Assembly: GCA_009779195.1 (NCBI GenBank) | Contig: WRET01000037.1 | Location: 1 to 32,153, forward strand | Length of the DNA: 32,153 bases | Direction of reading: 5' to 3' | Origin: Micrococcales bacterium | GTDB lineage: Bacteria; Actinomycetota; Actinomycetes; Actinomycetales; Cellulomonadaceae | Shown here: piece after piece, positions 15,718-25,781 of the stretch | Position numbering within the stretch: position 1 is the first letter of the stretch | Layout of the letters: every line of letters starts with the position of its first letter | Notes under the pieces: generated by a model | The model's database searches: none | Seen by the model: the letters and a program-made list of their open reading frames with translations, nothing else | What the model was told of the DNA's origin: nothing | Position numbers and translations under genes: made by a program

Positions 15718-15882
15718 GACGGTGGGGACGGTTCCTATGTCCTGCCTGGTCGCACGTGGTTTTTGGGCGTTTGGCATGGGCCGGGACGGCGGGATCCCGC
15801 GTCGCCGACCAGTCCCGATGATCCGCGACGACGTTCCACCACCCTTCTGACCAGGCAAGACATAGGAACCGTCCCCATTGTC
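15718..15882. mobile_element. MITE/REP-like element with 34-bp inverted ends
   Basis: Left end 15718-15751 and right end 15849-15882 are inverted copies with about three mismatches, sharing TGGGGACGGTTCCTATGTC. About 97 bp lie between, with no coding potential. It is 23 bp after the chemoreceptor stop and could end transcription. The solo unit at 1109-1146 belongs to the same family. A REP pair mobilised by a transposase encoded elsewhere is the likeliest reading. Confidence 0.7.
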
Positions 15883-15936
15883 CACCGCCTGCTACACTGG
15901 GGTTGAGTTGATTATGTATAGGCAACGGGAGGGGTG

Positions 15937-16182
15937 ATGGTCGCGAAGACGGTGGGGATCGCGGTCTCTGAGGACCTGCGTCCGGCGCTCGACGAGGTCG
16001 TGGAGCACTTCGGGCACGGGAACCGCAGCGAGTTCCTGAGGCTGGCGGTGCGCGACTACCAGGGTCGGTTGCGTCTGGAGCGGATGCACGCGTTGCGTGA
16101 GCAGGCGCGTGGGGAACGCGGTGGTCGCCGCTACTCGACCGAAGAGGTCCTGGAGCTCGTGCGCCGCAGTGCTGGGCAGTGA
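15937..16182 (+). CDS. Ribbon-helix-helix antitoxin (VapB/CopG-like)
   Basis: An 81-residue protein. The N-terminal strand plus two helices (VGIAVSEDLRPALDEVVEHFGHGNRSEFLRLAVRDYQ) fit a ribbon-helix-helix DNA-binding domain; the basic, Arg/Glu-rich C-terminus would bind the toxin. ATG 15937 has GGAGG 5 bp upstream, better placed than the adjacent GTG at 15934. The stop overlaps the PIN gene start by 4 bp. By analogy with VapBC it should repress its own promoter. Confidence 0.85.
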   Translation: MVAKTVGIAVSEDLRPALDEVVEHFGHGNRSEFLRLAVRDYQGRLRLERMHALREQARGERGGRRYSTEEVLELVRRSAGQ

Positions 16183-16664
16183 TCGACCCAGCCACGGGTG
16201 TGGTCTTCGACGTCAACGTCTACCTCGATTACATCCTCGGTGACGACGGCAGCTGGCCTTTGCTGCCTGACGTCCCCCCGACGACCGACAATCCTGCTGC
16301 CGACGCCGTCTCGCTGGCATTCACCGCACGCTTTCGGCTGTTCGTGTCGCCGCATATCTTGCACAACGTCGCCCGGGTGATGCGTGACGTCGGGCAGAGC
16401 GAGCAGGTCGTTGAGGCGTTCGTTGCCGCGGTCGTCGACATGTGTGAGTTCTCCGGGGGTGCGGTTATCGAACCGCAGGCCCGCGACCACGGCATCAGTG
16501 ACTACGAGGACAACCTCATCGTCTCGTTGGCCAAGGATCCTGCTGTCGACGCGCTCATCATCGTCACCAGCGACCACCACCTGCTCGACGTGGGACCGAG
16601 CTGGAACGGGCGTCTGGTCATTGGCCCGCGCGACTTCGTCCGCCACGTCCTCGCCCGGGGCTGA
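16179..16664 (+). CDS. PIN-domain toxin (VapC-like ribonuclease)
   Basis: A 161-residue PIN-domain protein. Metal-binding acidic residues are visible as D11 in VVFDVNVYLDYIL, D108/E110/D111 in SDYEDNLIVSLA and D132 in VTSDHHLL. PIN toxins cleave tRNA or rRNA to halt growth and are held in check by the upstream antitoxin. It starts with GTG overlapping the antitoxin stop. The length is slightly above typical VapC (about 130-140), with an insertion around 22-40. Confidence 0.87.
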   Translation: MIDPATGVVFDVNVYLDYILGDDGSWPLLPDVPPTTDNPAADAVSLAFTARFRLFVSPHILHNVARVMRDVGQSEQVVEAFVAAVVDMCEFSGGAVIEPQARDHGISDYEDNLIVSLAKDPAVDALIIVTSDHHLLDVGPSWNGRLVIGPRDFVRHVLARG

Positions 16665-16689
16665 CGGGGGACACGAGGGCTACGCACCA

Positions 16690-16746
16690 TGCGAACGTGA
16701 TGGTGGTGCGAACGCGGAGGTTCGCACGACGCGATCTTGTTCGCAC
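16690..16746. promoter_or_regulatory. Cluster of TGCGAAC/GTTCGCA inverted repeats before ligA
   Basis: Four copies are visible: TGCGAAC (16690-16696), GTGCGAAC (16706-16713), GTTCGCAC (16720-16727) and GTTCGCAC (16739-16746). The middle pair forms a hairpin with a 6-bp loop that could end the toxin-antitoxin transcript; the cluster could also be an operator for ligA. Confidence 0.45.
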
Positions 16747-16776
16747 CTCGGCGAGCACCCCATCACGGACGGGTGA

Positions 16777-19188
<2,412 letters not shown>

Positions 19189-19231
19189 CCTGGTCCTGGT
19201 CGTCGCTGCACCGCAGTGGCAGGGTAGGTGT

Positions 19232-20476
19232 ATGGACACTTCTGCTCTTGCCACCGCACAGGCCCAGCTCGCCGCTGCTGTCGAGATCCTGGGGTACGAC
19301 GCCGGGGTGCACGAGATGCTCGCCACCCCACGACGGGAGATGCGGGTCGCCGTGCCGCTGCGACGCGACGACGGGTCTTTCGAGCTGCTGCACGGGTACC
19401 GGGTGCAGCACAACATCTCACGGGGGCCCGGCAAAGGTGGGCTGCGCTACTCGGCCGCGGTCGACATGGACGAGGTGCGGGCCCTGGCCATGTGGATGAC
19501 GTGGAAGTGCGCCCTGGTCGATGTTCCCTACGGCGGGGCCAAAGGCGGGGTGACGATAGACCCGCTGACCCACTCGCTCGGCGAGCTCGAACGCACCACC
19601 CGCCGGTTCACCTCGGAGATCATGCCGATGATCGGCCCTGAGCGCGACATCATGGCTCCGGACGTGGGGACCGACGAACGCACCATGGGCTGGATCATGG
19701 ACACGTTCTCGGTCAACGCCGGGTACACCATCCCCGCGGTGACCACAGGCAAACCGCTGGCCATCGGCGGATCGCTGGGCCGGGCCACAGCCACCTCACG
19801 TGGTGTCGTGGACGTGGCCGACGCCGCCCTGACCGACGCAGGGGTGGCGTTGTCCGAGGTCAAGGTGGCTATCCAGGGGTTCGGCAAAGTCGGGTCGCAC
19901 GCCGCGGCGATGCTGCACTCCATGGGTGCGTCCGTCACGGCCATCTCCGACCAGTTCGGTGCGGTCGTCAACCCCGACGGTCTGGACATCCCTGCCCTCA
20001 TGGCGCACACCGCCGCGACCGGAAAGGTCGTGGGGTTCGACGGCGGCGACCCGGTCGACCACGCCGCGGTGCTCACCGCTGACGTCGACGTGCTCATCCC
20101 CGCTGCTGTGGCTGGTGCGATCGGTGCGGAGGTCGCCTCCCAGGTCAAGGCCCGTTGGGTCGTCGAAGGCGCTAACGGCCCCACGACGGTCGAAGGCGAC
20201 CGGGTGCTGGCCGACCGTGGTGTCCAGGTGGTGCCTGACGTCCTGGCCAACGCTGGTGGTGTCGTGGTCTCCTACTTCGAGTGGGTCCAGGCCAACCAGG
20301 CGTACTGGTGGACCGAGGCCGAGATCACCGAGCGTCTCGGCCAACGTATGCGCACCGCCTACGACGCTGTCGCCGCGCGGTCACGCAGCGAAGGGCTGTC
20401 CATGCGCGACGCGGCGACGGTCATCGGCGTGGGCCGCGTGGCACAGGCCCACCGGATCCGCGGCCTGTACCCCTAG
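19232..20476 (+). CDS. Glutamate dehydrogenase (Glu/Leu/Phe/Val dehydrogenase family)
   Basis: A 414-residue oxidoreductase converting glutamate to 2-oxoglutarate and ammonia, or the reverse. The catalytic region PGKGGLRYS...WKCALVDVPYGGAKGGV carries the conserved Lys residues; the Rossmann part has the GFGKVG glycine motif (about 213-218). Length and the GGAKGG string fit the 410-450-residue NAD-type hexameric enzymes. AGGT precedes the ATG. Coenzyme choice cannot be proved from sequence alone. The stop TAG lies inside a palindromic element. Confidence 0.92.
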   Translation: MDTSALATAQAQLAAAVEILGYDAGVHEMLATPRREMRVAVPLRRDDGSFELLHGYRVQHNISRGPGKGGLRYSAAVDMDEVRALAMWMTWKCALVDVPYGGAKGGVTIDPLTHSLGELERTTRRFTSEIMPMIGPERDIMAPDVGTDERTMGWIMDTFSVNAGYTIPAVTTGKPLAIGGSLGRATATSRGVVDVADAALTDAGVALSEVKVAIQGFGKVGSHAAAMLHSMGASVTAISDQFGAVVNPDGLDIPALMAHTAATGKVVGFDGGDPVDHAAVLTADVDVLIPAAVAGAIGAEVASQVKARWVVEGANGPTTVEGDRVLADRGVQVVPDVLANAGGVVVSYFEWVQANQAYWWTEAEITERLGQRMRTAYDAVAARSRSEGLSMRDAATVIGVGRVAQAHRIRGLYP

Positions 20477-20516
20477 GGTGTCTCGCTCGCACGCAGGGTT
20501 GTGAGACATGCCCTAG
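20472..20516. repeat. Small palindromic element at the end of the glutamate dehydrogenase gene
   Basis: CTAGGGTGTCTC and GAGACATGCCCTAG form an imperfect hairpin whose left arm supplies the TAG stop. It shares CCTAGGGTG(TG)TCTC with the larger element at 24862-25029. It is a likely terminator. Confidence 0.6.
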
Positions 20517-20541
20517 CCGTACCTGGCCGTACGCTGGTCGT

Positions 20542-21999
20542 GTGCCGACGCTTTCTGTGCTCGCTGAGCGTTACGGGCCGTTGGCGCCCGCCGACGTCGA
20601 ATGGCTCCAGCTGCTCACCGGGGACTGGCAGGTGCTGTGCGACCTGGCGTTCGCTGACCTGGTGCTGTGGTTGCCGACAGGTGACGGCAGGTTCGTCGCC
20701 ATCGCGCAGTGCCGGCCGTCGACCGGGTCGACGGTGTACGACTACGACATCGTCGAGTCAGTCGCTGCTCCTGGCCAGTGCGTCCAGCTCCAAGCCGCGC
20801 TGAACGAGCGTCGGCCGTTGCGCTCACGCCAACCGCGCCGGTACGGCGACGTGGCGATCCGCGAAGAGGCGGTGCCAGTCGTCAACGACGGCCGCGCTGT
20901 GGCGGTGATGGCGCGCCATGCGAACTACGGCGGGGCGCGCACCCCGAGCCGGCTGGAGCTGAACTACGTGGAGGCGGCGGACAACCTCGTGGCCATGGTC
21001 GCCCGCGGTGAGTACCCGCAGACCGCCGCCCGTCGACCAGACAGCGGTGCGCCGCGGGTGGGTGACGGGATGCTGCGCCTCGACGCCGACGGGAAGGTGA
21101 TCTACGTCAGCCCGAACGCGTTGTCGTGTTTCCACCGGCTGGGGTCGGTCGGCAACCTCGTGGGCGGCACCCTGGTCGAGGCCACCACCGATCTGGTCGA
21201 CCTGGACGAGCAAGGCTGCTCAGTGCTGGCCGGCGAGGTGCCGTGGGGGGTTGACGTGAAGGCGCGGGCGGCGACGGTTGCGGTGCGTGCCTTGCCGCTG
21301 ACCGACTCTGGTCACCGCACCGGGTCGGTGCTGCTGTGCCGGGACGTGTCCGAGCTGCGCCGTCGCGAACGCCAGCTGGTGACCAAGGACGCGACGATAC
21401 GTGAGATCCACCACCGGGTGAAGAACAACCTGCAGACGGTGGCGGCGCTGCTGCGTATGCAGTCGCGGCGGGTGTCGTCGCCGGACGTGCGCGCCGCCCT
21501 GGCAGAGGCCATGCGCCGGGTGGCGACGATCGCGGTCGTCCACGAGACGCTGTCGCAGACCTCGGACGAGACCGTCGAGTTCGACGAGGTGGTGCGCCGC
21601 ACCCTGCGGCTCGCCGCGGACATCACCGCCCGCGAGAACCAGGTGCGCACTGTGCTGGAAGGTACCTTTGGGCAGGTCAGCGCCGAGGACGCCACCGCCT
21701 TGGCACTGGTGCTCACCGAGCTGGTGACCAACGCCGTCGAGCACGGTTTCGCAGACGGCAGGTCCGGGACTGTACAGGTCGTGGTCAACCGTGACGCAGA
21801 CGACCTGCATGTGCAGGTCGTCGACGACGGTGAGGGGTTGGACGCCCAGCCGGGGACGGGGCTGGGCACGCAGATCGTCTCGACGCTGGTCGCCAACGAG
21901 CTCGGCGGTTCGATCTCGTGGGAGCGCGGTCCAGCAGGCGGCACGTCGGTGGTCATCAAGACGCCGCTGCACGCCAGACCAGCGTCGCCAGTCGTGTAG
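20542..21999 (+). CDS. PdtaS-like sensor histidine kinase
   Basis: A 485-residue soluble kinase. An N-terminal GAF-type domain (to about 150) and a PAS domain (about 175-280, LRLDADGKVIYVSPNA) precede a HisKA_2 motif EIHHRVKNNLQTVAALLRMQ, with phospho-acceptor H291, and a HATPase_c domain (LVLTELVTNAVEHGF, DDGEGL, GTGLGTQIV). This order matches PdtaS of mycobacteria, which with the ANTAR-domain regulator PdtaR controls RNA antitermination in response to metals and nitric oxide. No PdtaR gene is in this window. The start is taken as GTG 20542 (MPTLSVLAERYG), the usual N-terminus of the family. No membrane segments are present. Confidence 0.9.
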   Translation: MPTLSVLAERYGPLAPADVEWLQLLTGDWQVLCDLAFADLVLWLPTGDGRFVAIAQCRPSTGSTVYDYDIVESVAAPGQCVQLQAALNERRPLRSRQPRRYGDVAIREEAVPVVNDGRAVAVMARHANYGGARTPSRLELNYVEAADNLVAMVARGEYPQTAARRPDSGAPRVGDGMLRLDADGKVIYVSPNALSCFHRLGSVGNLVGGTLVEATTDLVDLDEQGCSVLAGEVPWGVDVKARAATVAVRALPLTDSGHRTGSVLLCRDVSELRRRERQLVTKDATIREIHHRVKNNLQTVAALLRMQSRRVSSPDVRAALAEAMRRVATIAVVHETLSQTSDETVEFDEVVRRTLRLAADITARENQVRTVLEGTFGQVSAEDATALALVLTELVTNAVEHGFADGRSGTVQVVVNRDADDLHVQVVDDGEGLDAQPGTGLGTQIVSTLVANELGGSISWERGPAGGTSVVIKTPLHARPASPVV

Positions 22000-22017
22000 A
22001 ACTACTGGTCAGAGGTT

Positions 22018-22059
22018 CCAGACGGGCCACGGCGCATCGTCGCGCGTGTGGCGGTCTGG
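22018..22059. terminator. Bidirectional terminator hairpin
   Basis: CCAGACGGGCCACGGCGC and a nearly complementary arm ending GTGGCGGTCTGG form a long GC-rich stem between the convergent pdtaS-like and whiB1 genes. There is no strong T-run, which is common in actinobacterial terminators. Confidence 0.6.
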
Positions 22060-22071
22060 CTGCACCAGGGC

Positions 22072-22323
22072 TTAGCCAGCGGCGCGGCGCTGGCGAGCGG
22101 TGCGCCGCTTGAGGGCGCGGCGCTCGTCTTCGGACAAGGCGCCCCACACACCGGCGTCCTGGTTGTTCTCGATCGCCCAGGCCAGGCAGGTGTCGACCAC
22201 ATCACAGCGTCGGCATACGGCCTTCGCCAGCTCGATCTGCTGCAGTGCCGGGCCGGTGTTCCCGATCGGGAAGAACAGCTCGGGGTCCTCGTCCAAGCAC
22301 GAGGCACGGTGACGCCAGTCCAT
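22072..22323 (-). CDS. whiB1: WhiB-family transcription factor, WhiB1 type
   Basis: An 83-residue Wbl protein. Four cysteines (C9, C37, C40, C46) bind a 4Fe-4S cluster that reacts with nitric oxide; GVWGAL (58-63) is the turn that contacts region 4 of the primary sigma factor (the usual second Gly is Ala), and the basic tail LKRRTARQRR binds DNA. Length and the tail fit WhiB1, an essential regulator in mycobacteria. GGAG lies 9 bp before the ATG. A perfect CRP-type site lies about 150 bp upstream, matching the known CRP control of whiB1 in Mycobacterium. Confidence 0.9.
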   Translation of the reverse strand: MDWRHRASCLDEDPELFFPIGNTGPALQQIELAKAVCRRCDVVDTCLAWAIENNQDAGVWGALSEDERRALKRRTARQRRAAG

Positions 22324-22473
22324 CGGTGGTAGCTCCTAGTTCGAGGCCGCAGGAAGTCCACCACGTAGGTTGGGGGACGGAGGCGGCCATGAGGGGTCTT
22401 AACTCCGGGGACAAGCCTCACATGTTGACGATTGCTGGACAACCACATTTTGCCTGTCGTTCCTGCGAAACAG

Positions 22474-22489
22474 TGTGAGATTCGTCACA
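22474..22489. promoter_or_regulatory. CRP/GlxR-type binding site
   Basis: TGTGAGATTCGTCACA matches the TGTGA-N6-TCACA consensus exactly. It is 151 bp upstream of the whiB1 ATG. In Mycobacterium tuberculosis the cAMP receptor protein Rv3676 controls whiB1, so the same link is likely here. Confidence 0.65.
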
Positions 22490-22542
22490 TTTTGCCGACG
22501 CATGACCTAGTCCTGGGGCTCGTCAGAAGGTACGGGCAGTGT

Positions 22543-22556
22543 GTCACGGCGGTGAC
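22543..22556. promoter_or_regulatory. Short palindrome upstream of whiB1
   Basis: GTCACGGCGGTGAC is an inverted repeat of 5 bp arms around 4 bp. It could be a second, weaker regulator site. Confidence 0.3.
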
Positions 22557-22857
22557 CTGCGTAAACCCGGGGGAGTCAGAGCGGGTGTCCTACGGCAGCC
22601 GTCCTGCGGCGCGGTGCTCTACGCGAAGAGAATGGACGATTTTCGCCCCGGAAACCCTCCCGAGACGTTCATCGCCTCTGGTATAGCGACCCGCCACATT
22701 CGTGGATGAGCGTCCGTTCCCCGCCTCAGCCCGTCTCACGCCCGGGCGCGAGCACGGGCCAGGTGCCGGTGCGCGGCGCCGGGCTGGAGCGCCAGGACGG
22801 CAAAGGTTCTGCGCGGGCAGGGCACAGTGTGGGCGTGTGATGACTTACGATGAGCCC

Positions 22858-23547
22858 GTGACACGTGTTCTGTTAGTCGAAGATGACCCAGCCATTGCTG
22901 AACCTTTGGCTCGGGCGCTGGCCCGCGAGGGCTACGACGTACGGGTCCAGGGCACAGGTCAAGGCGCGATCGACGGCGCACCTGGCGTGGACCTCGTCGT
23001 GCTTGACCTCGGGCTGCCCGATATGGACGGGTTGGACGTCGCTCGCTCCATCCGCTCGCAGGGCCTGACCACCCCTGTGCTGGTGCTGACTGCCCGCGCC
23101 GACGAGGTCGACCTCGTCGTCGGGCTCGACGCCGGGGCCGACGACTATGTGACCAAACCGTTCCGCCTCGCCGAGCTGCTCGCCCGGGTGCGCGCCCTGC
23201 TGCGGCGCACAGGTGCCGAGCCCAGCGAGGGCGAAGAGCTGGCCAGCCAGGACGTTCGCGTGGACGTCGCCGCGCACCGGGCGTTCCAAGGTGGCCGCGA
23301 GCTGCACCTGACCGCCAAGGAGTTCGACCTGCTGCGGGTGCTGGTCGCCGCGTCCGGCACCGTCGTCCCGCGTGAGACGATCATGCGCGAGGTCTGGGGC
23401 ACCGACCCCAACGGGTCGACGAAAACTCTCGACATGCACGTGTCGTGGCTGCGCCGCAAGCTCGGTGACGACGCGAACGCACCGTCGTACATCACGACGG
23501 TGCGCGGGATGGGCTTCCGGTTCGAGGAGTCCGGCCAAGGGCGCTGA
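22858..23547 (+). CDS. OmpR/PhoB-family response regulator
   Basis: A 229-residue regulator starting MTRVLLVEDD. The receiver domain has the acidic pocket, phospho-acceptor D50 in VVLDLGLPDMDG and the conserved Lys in YVTKPF. The C-terminal winged helix shows LTAKEFDLLRVLV and TLDMHVSWLRRKLGDD...YITTVRGMGFRF. I chose GTG 22858 to match the family N-terminus; an in-frame ATG at 22840 would add six residues. Neither has a good ribosome-binding site. Its stop overlaps the kinase ATG by one base. Confidence 0.93.
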   Translation: MTRVLLVEDDPAIAEPLARALAREGYDVRVQGTGQGAIDGAPGVDLVVLDLGLPDMDGLDVARSIRSQGLTTPVLVLTARADEVDLVVGLDAGADDYVTKPFRLAELLARVRALLRRTGAEPSEGEELASQDVRVDVAAHRAFQGGRELHLTAKEFDLLRVLVAASGTVVPRETIMREVWGTDPNGSTKTLDMHVSWLRRKLGDDANAPSYITTVRGMGFRFEESGQGR

Positions 23548-24866
23548 TGCGGCTCCGCGTCCTGCAGGCGACGATCGCGACCCTTTCGGTCGCGGTGGTG
23601 CTGCTGGGTGTGCCGCTGGCGTTCTTGGGGGTGCACCTGGTGCGCCAGAACCAGGTCCAAGGGCTGCAGATCGTCGCAGGGTCACTGGCCCGGGACGTGG
23701 ACGAGCGCCTTGAGAAAGGTCTCAAGCTGGACGAGACCATGCTCGCCCCGTACACCAACGCCCAGGTCACCCGGCACGTCACCGTCATCACCCCCGAGGG
23801 GCGCCGGCTGGAGGCTGGCCCGAGGGTCGCCGGGCGCTTGGTCGAGGTCCGGGCGTCTTCCGCCCACGGTGCGCTCGTGGTGGTCTCGAGCTCGTGGTGG
23901 GAGGTGTTCTGGCTCTCGGCGCGGGTGGTCGGTCTCGTGGTCGCTGCCGCCCTCGTCGCTTTCGCATTGAGTATCGCCTTGGCGATCTGGCAGTCGAACC
24001 GCCTCTCGGCACCGCTGGTGTACCTGGCTGCGTCGGCCGAACAGCTGGGGTCGGGCCAGGTGCGCCCGCACCTGGAACCGTCAGGGGTGGAGGAGATCGA
24101 CCTCGTCGCGGCCGAGCTGGCCCGCAGCGCCGACCGTATGGCCGGGCGCCTGGCAGCCGAGCGCCAGTTCGCCGCCGACGCCTCCCACCAGCTGCGCACC
24201 CCGCTGACTGCCCTGTCCATGCGGCTGGAAGAGATCATGGGCGCCACCGACGACGACCACGTGCGTGAAGAAGCGCGGATCTCCCTGGAGCAGGTCGAAC
24301 GGCTCGTCGGTGTGGTCGGGGACCTGCTGACCAGCTCGCGGCACGCCGCTGGTGGCACGACGGAGGCAGTCTCCCTGGCCGAGGTGCTGCACCAGCAAGA
24401 AGAGGAGTGGTCGGCGCCGTTCGCCGATGCCGGACGCCAGCTGGTCATGTCGTGCGACAGCGAGCTGGAGGTGCTGGCGACCCCCGGAGCCTTGGCCCAG
24501 GTGCTGGCCACGCTCATCGAGAACTCGCTCAAGCACGGCGGCGGCACCACGACGGTCCGCTCTCGTCCTGGTACGTCGGCCCGCTCGGTCGTCGTCGAGG
24601 TCGCTGACGAGGGTCTGGGTGTGCCCGACGACCTGGCGCCGCGGGTCTTCGAGCGCGACGTGACTTCTGGCGCCGGTACCGGCCTGGGTCTGGCCCTGGC
24701 CCGTGACCTGGCATCGGCTGACGGTGGTCGCCTCGAGCTGGCCCAGCGTCGTCCGGCGGTGTTCGCCTTGTTCTTGGCCAAGGTCCCCGCAGCGCTGCGC
24801 ACCGACAAGGTGCTGCCTGTCGGTCCTGCGGTCGCCACCCGCCCTGAGCGGCGTCGTCGGGCCTAG
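23547..24866 (+). CDS. Membrane sensor histidine kinase, HisKA type
   Basis: A 439-residue kinase, partner of the preceding regulator. Two membrane helices (about 6-32 and 121-150) flank an external domain of about 90 residues. A HAMP-like linker follows (SNRLSAPLVYLAASAEQLGSG), then the phospho-acceptor motif ASHQLRTPLTAL with H214 and a HATPase_c domain (LIENSLKHGGG, DEGLGVPDD, GTGLGLALAR). The final TAG stop is formed by the palindromic element that begins at 24862. The stimulus is unknown. Confidence 0.92.
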   Translation: MRLRVLQATIATLSVAVVLLGVPLAFLGVHLVRQNQVQGLQIVAGSLARDVDERLEKGLKLDETMLAPYTNAQVTRHVTVITPEGRRLEAGPRVAGRLVEVRASSAHGALVVVSSSWWEVFWLSARVVGLVVAAALVAFALSIALAIWQSNRLSAPLVYLAASAEQLGSGQVRPHLEPSGVEEIDLVAAELARSADRMAGRLAAERQFAADASHQLRTPLTALSMRLEEIMGATDDDHVREEARISLEQVERLVGVVGDLLTSSRHAAGGTTEAVSLAEVLHQQEEEWSAPFADAGRQLVMSCDSELEVLATPGALAQVLATLIENSLKHGGGTTTVRSRPGTSARSVVVEVADEGLGVPDDLAPRVFERDVTSGAGTGLGLALARDLASADGGRLELAQRRPAVFALFLAKVPAALRTDKVLPVGPAVATRPERRRRA

Positions 24867-25029
24867 GGTGTGTCTCTTAACCCCCCGTGCGAGCGTGGCG
24901 TGTCCGGTGCGTGCGCTGGCAAGGCGACGGAGGAGAGCAGCACTGGAGGTGCTGCCGACGACGGCAACGCCGCCAGCGTGCGTGCCGGGCGCGTCGCGGC
25001 GTGCGGGGGGTTAAGAGACACACCCTAGG
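24862..25029. repeat. 168-bp fold-back element forming the stop codons of both neighbours
   Basis: Perfect 26-bp inverted ends (24862-24887 and 25004-25029) begin CCTAGGGTGTGTCTCTTAA. The interior is an imperfect palindrome centred on GCAGCAC-TGGA-GGTGCTGC near 24941-24958, so the whole element can fold into one long hairpin. The CTAG near each end provides the TAG stop for the kinase on the left and for the GtrA gene on the right. It shares its end sequence with the element at 20472-20516. It probably acts as a bidirectional terminator and may have spread as a miniature element. Confidence 0.8.
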
Positions 25030-25534
25030 GGCGTGTCTCCTGGACGAGCGGGGCCGGTGCTGGTCGCGACGGGAAGACCCACAGCTTGTAGCCGGTGTAG
25101 CGCACCGCTGTGCCGATACCGATACCCACGACGGCCGCCACGTTCGCGGCGAGCTGGCCTGTCGCGCCGACCCAGTAGATGGTGATGTACAGCACGGCCG
25201 GGGCGATGAGCAGGGCTGCTGCGTTGATCGTCGCGTAGAGACCCAGCTCGAGCCTGCGCCGGTGCGAGCGGCGCTCGGAGAAGGTCCAGTGCCGGTTCCC
25301 CAGCCACGACACCAGCGTGGCGACCAGTGCCGCGACGATCTTCGCCCTGACGGGGATATGCCCCAGCAGGTGCCCCGGTCCGAAGACCAGCAGGTTGAAC
25401 AGCCCAATATCGACCAAGAAGGCGACGGCGCCGACCGTCAGGAACTGCGCCATCTCGGTCCACCAGGCACGCCGCAGCCACGGGGCTCGTGTGGGTGCCG
25501 CAGTGTCGGACGGCGCTGTCCTGGTAGTGGTCAC
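25025..25534 (-). CDS. GtrA family membrane protein
   Basis: A 169-residue membrane protein with four helices: FLTVGAVAFLVDIGLFNLL, IVAALVATLVSWLGNRHWTF, LYATINAAALLIAPAVLYI and AANVAAVVGIGIGTAVRYTGYKLWVF. The NRHWTF string and the terminal YKLWVF are typical of GtrA/DPMS-type proteins, which help flip polyprenyl-linked sugars or work beside cell-wall glycosyltransferases. The start is uncertain: GTG 25534 is taken, but no ribosome-binding site precedes it, so leaderless translation or a start nearer the first helix is possible. It converges with the kinase and diverges from purE; in many actinobacteria gtrA-like genes lie beside the pur and cell-wall genes. Confidence 0.85.
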   Translation of the reverse strand: MTTTRTAPSDTAAPTRAPWLRRAWWTEMAQFLTVGAVAFLVDIGLFNLLVFGPGHLLGHIPVRAKIVAALVATLVSWLGNRHWTFSERRSHRRRLELGLYATINAAALLIAPAVLYITIYWVGATGQLAANVAAVVGIGIGTAVRYTGYKLWVFPSRPAPAPLVQETRP

Positions 25535-25781
25535 CAGGAGATGGTAAGCCGAGATCGTCGCGAATGTGGGGGCCGGGCGCCTAGCGGACGGGTGACGCAC
25601 GGCCAAACACGAGGCGGTTCGGCGTGTCTGGCGAGGTGAGGGCGTTGTTGGTCGGTGGAGTGTTCTCGGTGTGCCGCACGTGTCGAGGGATACCTATGCC
25701 GCTCCTTCCCGACGTCTTAGGTGCACCAGGGCACTAGGGTGTCGGTGTTTGTGGACGACCGTTCGAGGAGAGGACGTAACG
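25535..25781. promoter_or_regulatory. Divergent spacer between the GtrA gene and purE
   Basis: This 247-bp spacer should hold both promoters. GAGGAGAGG (25765-25773) is the purE ribosome-binding site. No riboswitch structure is evident to me. Confidence 0.4.

Larger units (their letters stand above)
22324..22857. other. Long divergent regulatory spacer
   Basis: No gene is convincing here; short frames lack family features. It holds the CRP-type site at 22474-22489, a GTCAC-GTGAC palindrome at 22543-22556, and a TATAGC box near 22681-22686 that could serve the response regulator at 22858. The length suggests long leaders or complex control of whiB1 and the two-component operon. Confidence 0.5.

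Noticed and set aside
15718..15882. Simple rho-independent terminator of the chemoreceptor gene
   Set aside because: The arms are 34 bp and 97 bp apart, and the core recurs at 1109-1146, so a repeat element fits better, although it may also end transcription.
22432..22686. An 84-residue plus-strand gene in the whiB1 spacer
   Set aside because: It has no ribosome-binding site and no recognisable pattern, and it spans the CRP-type site.
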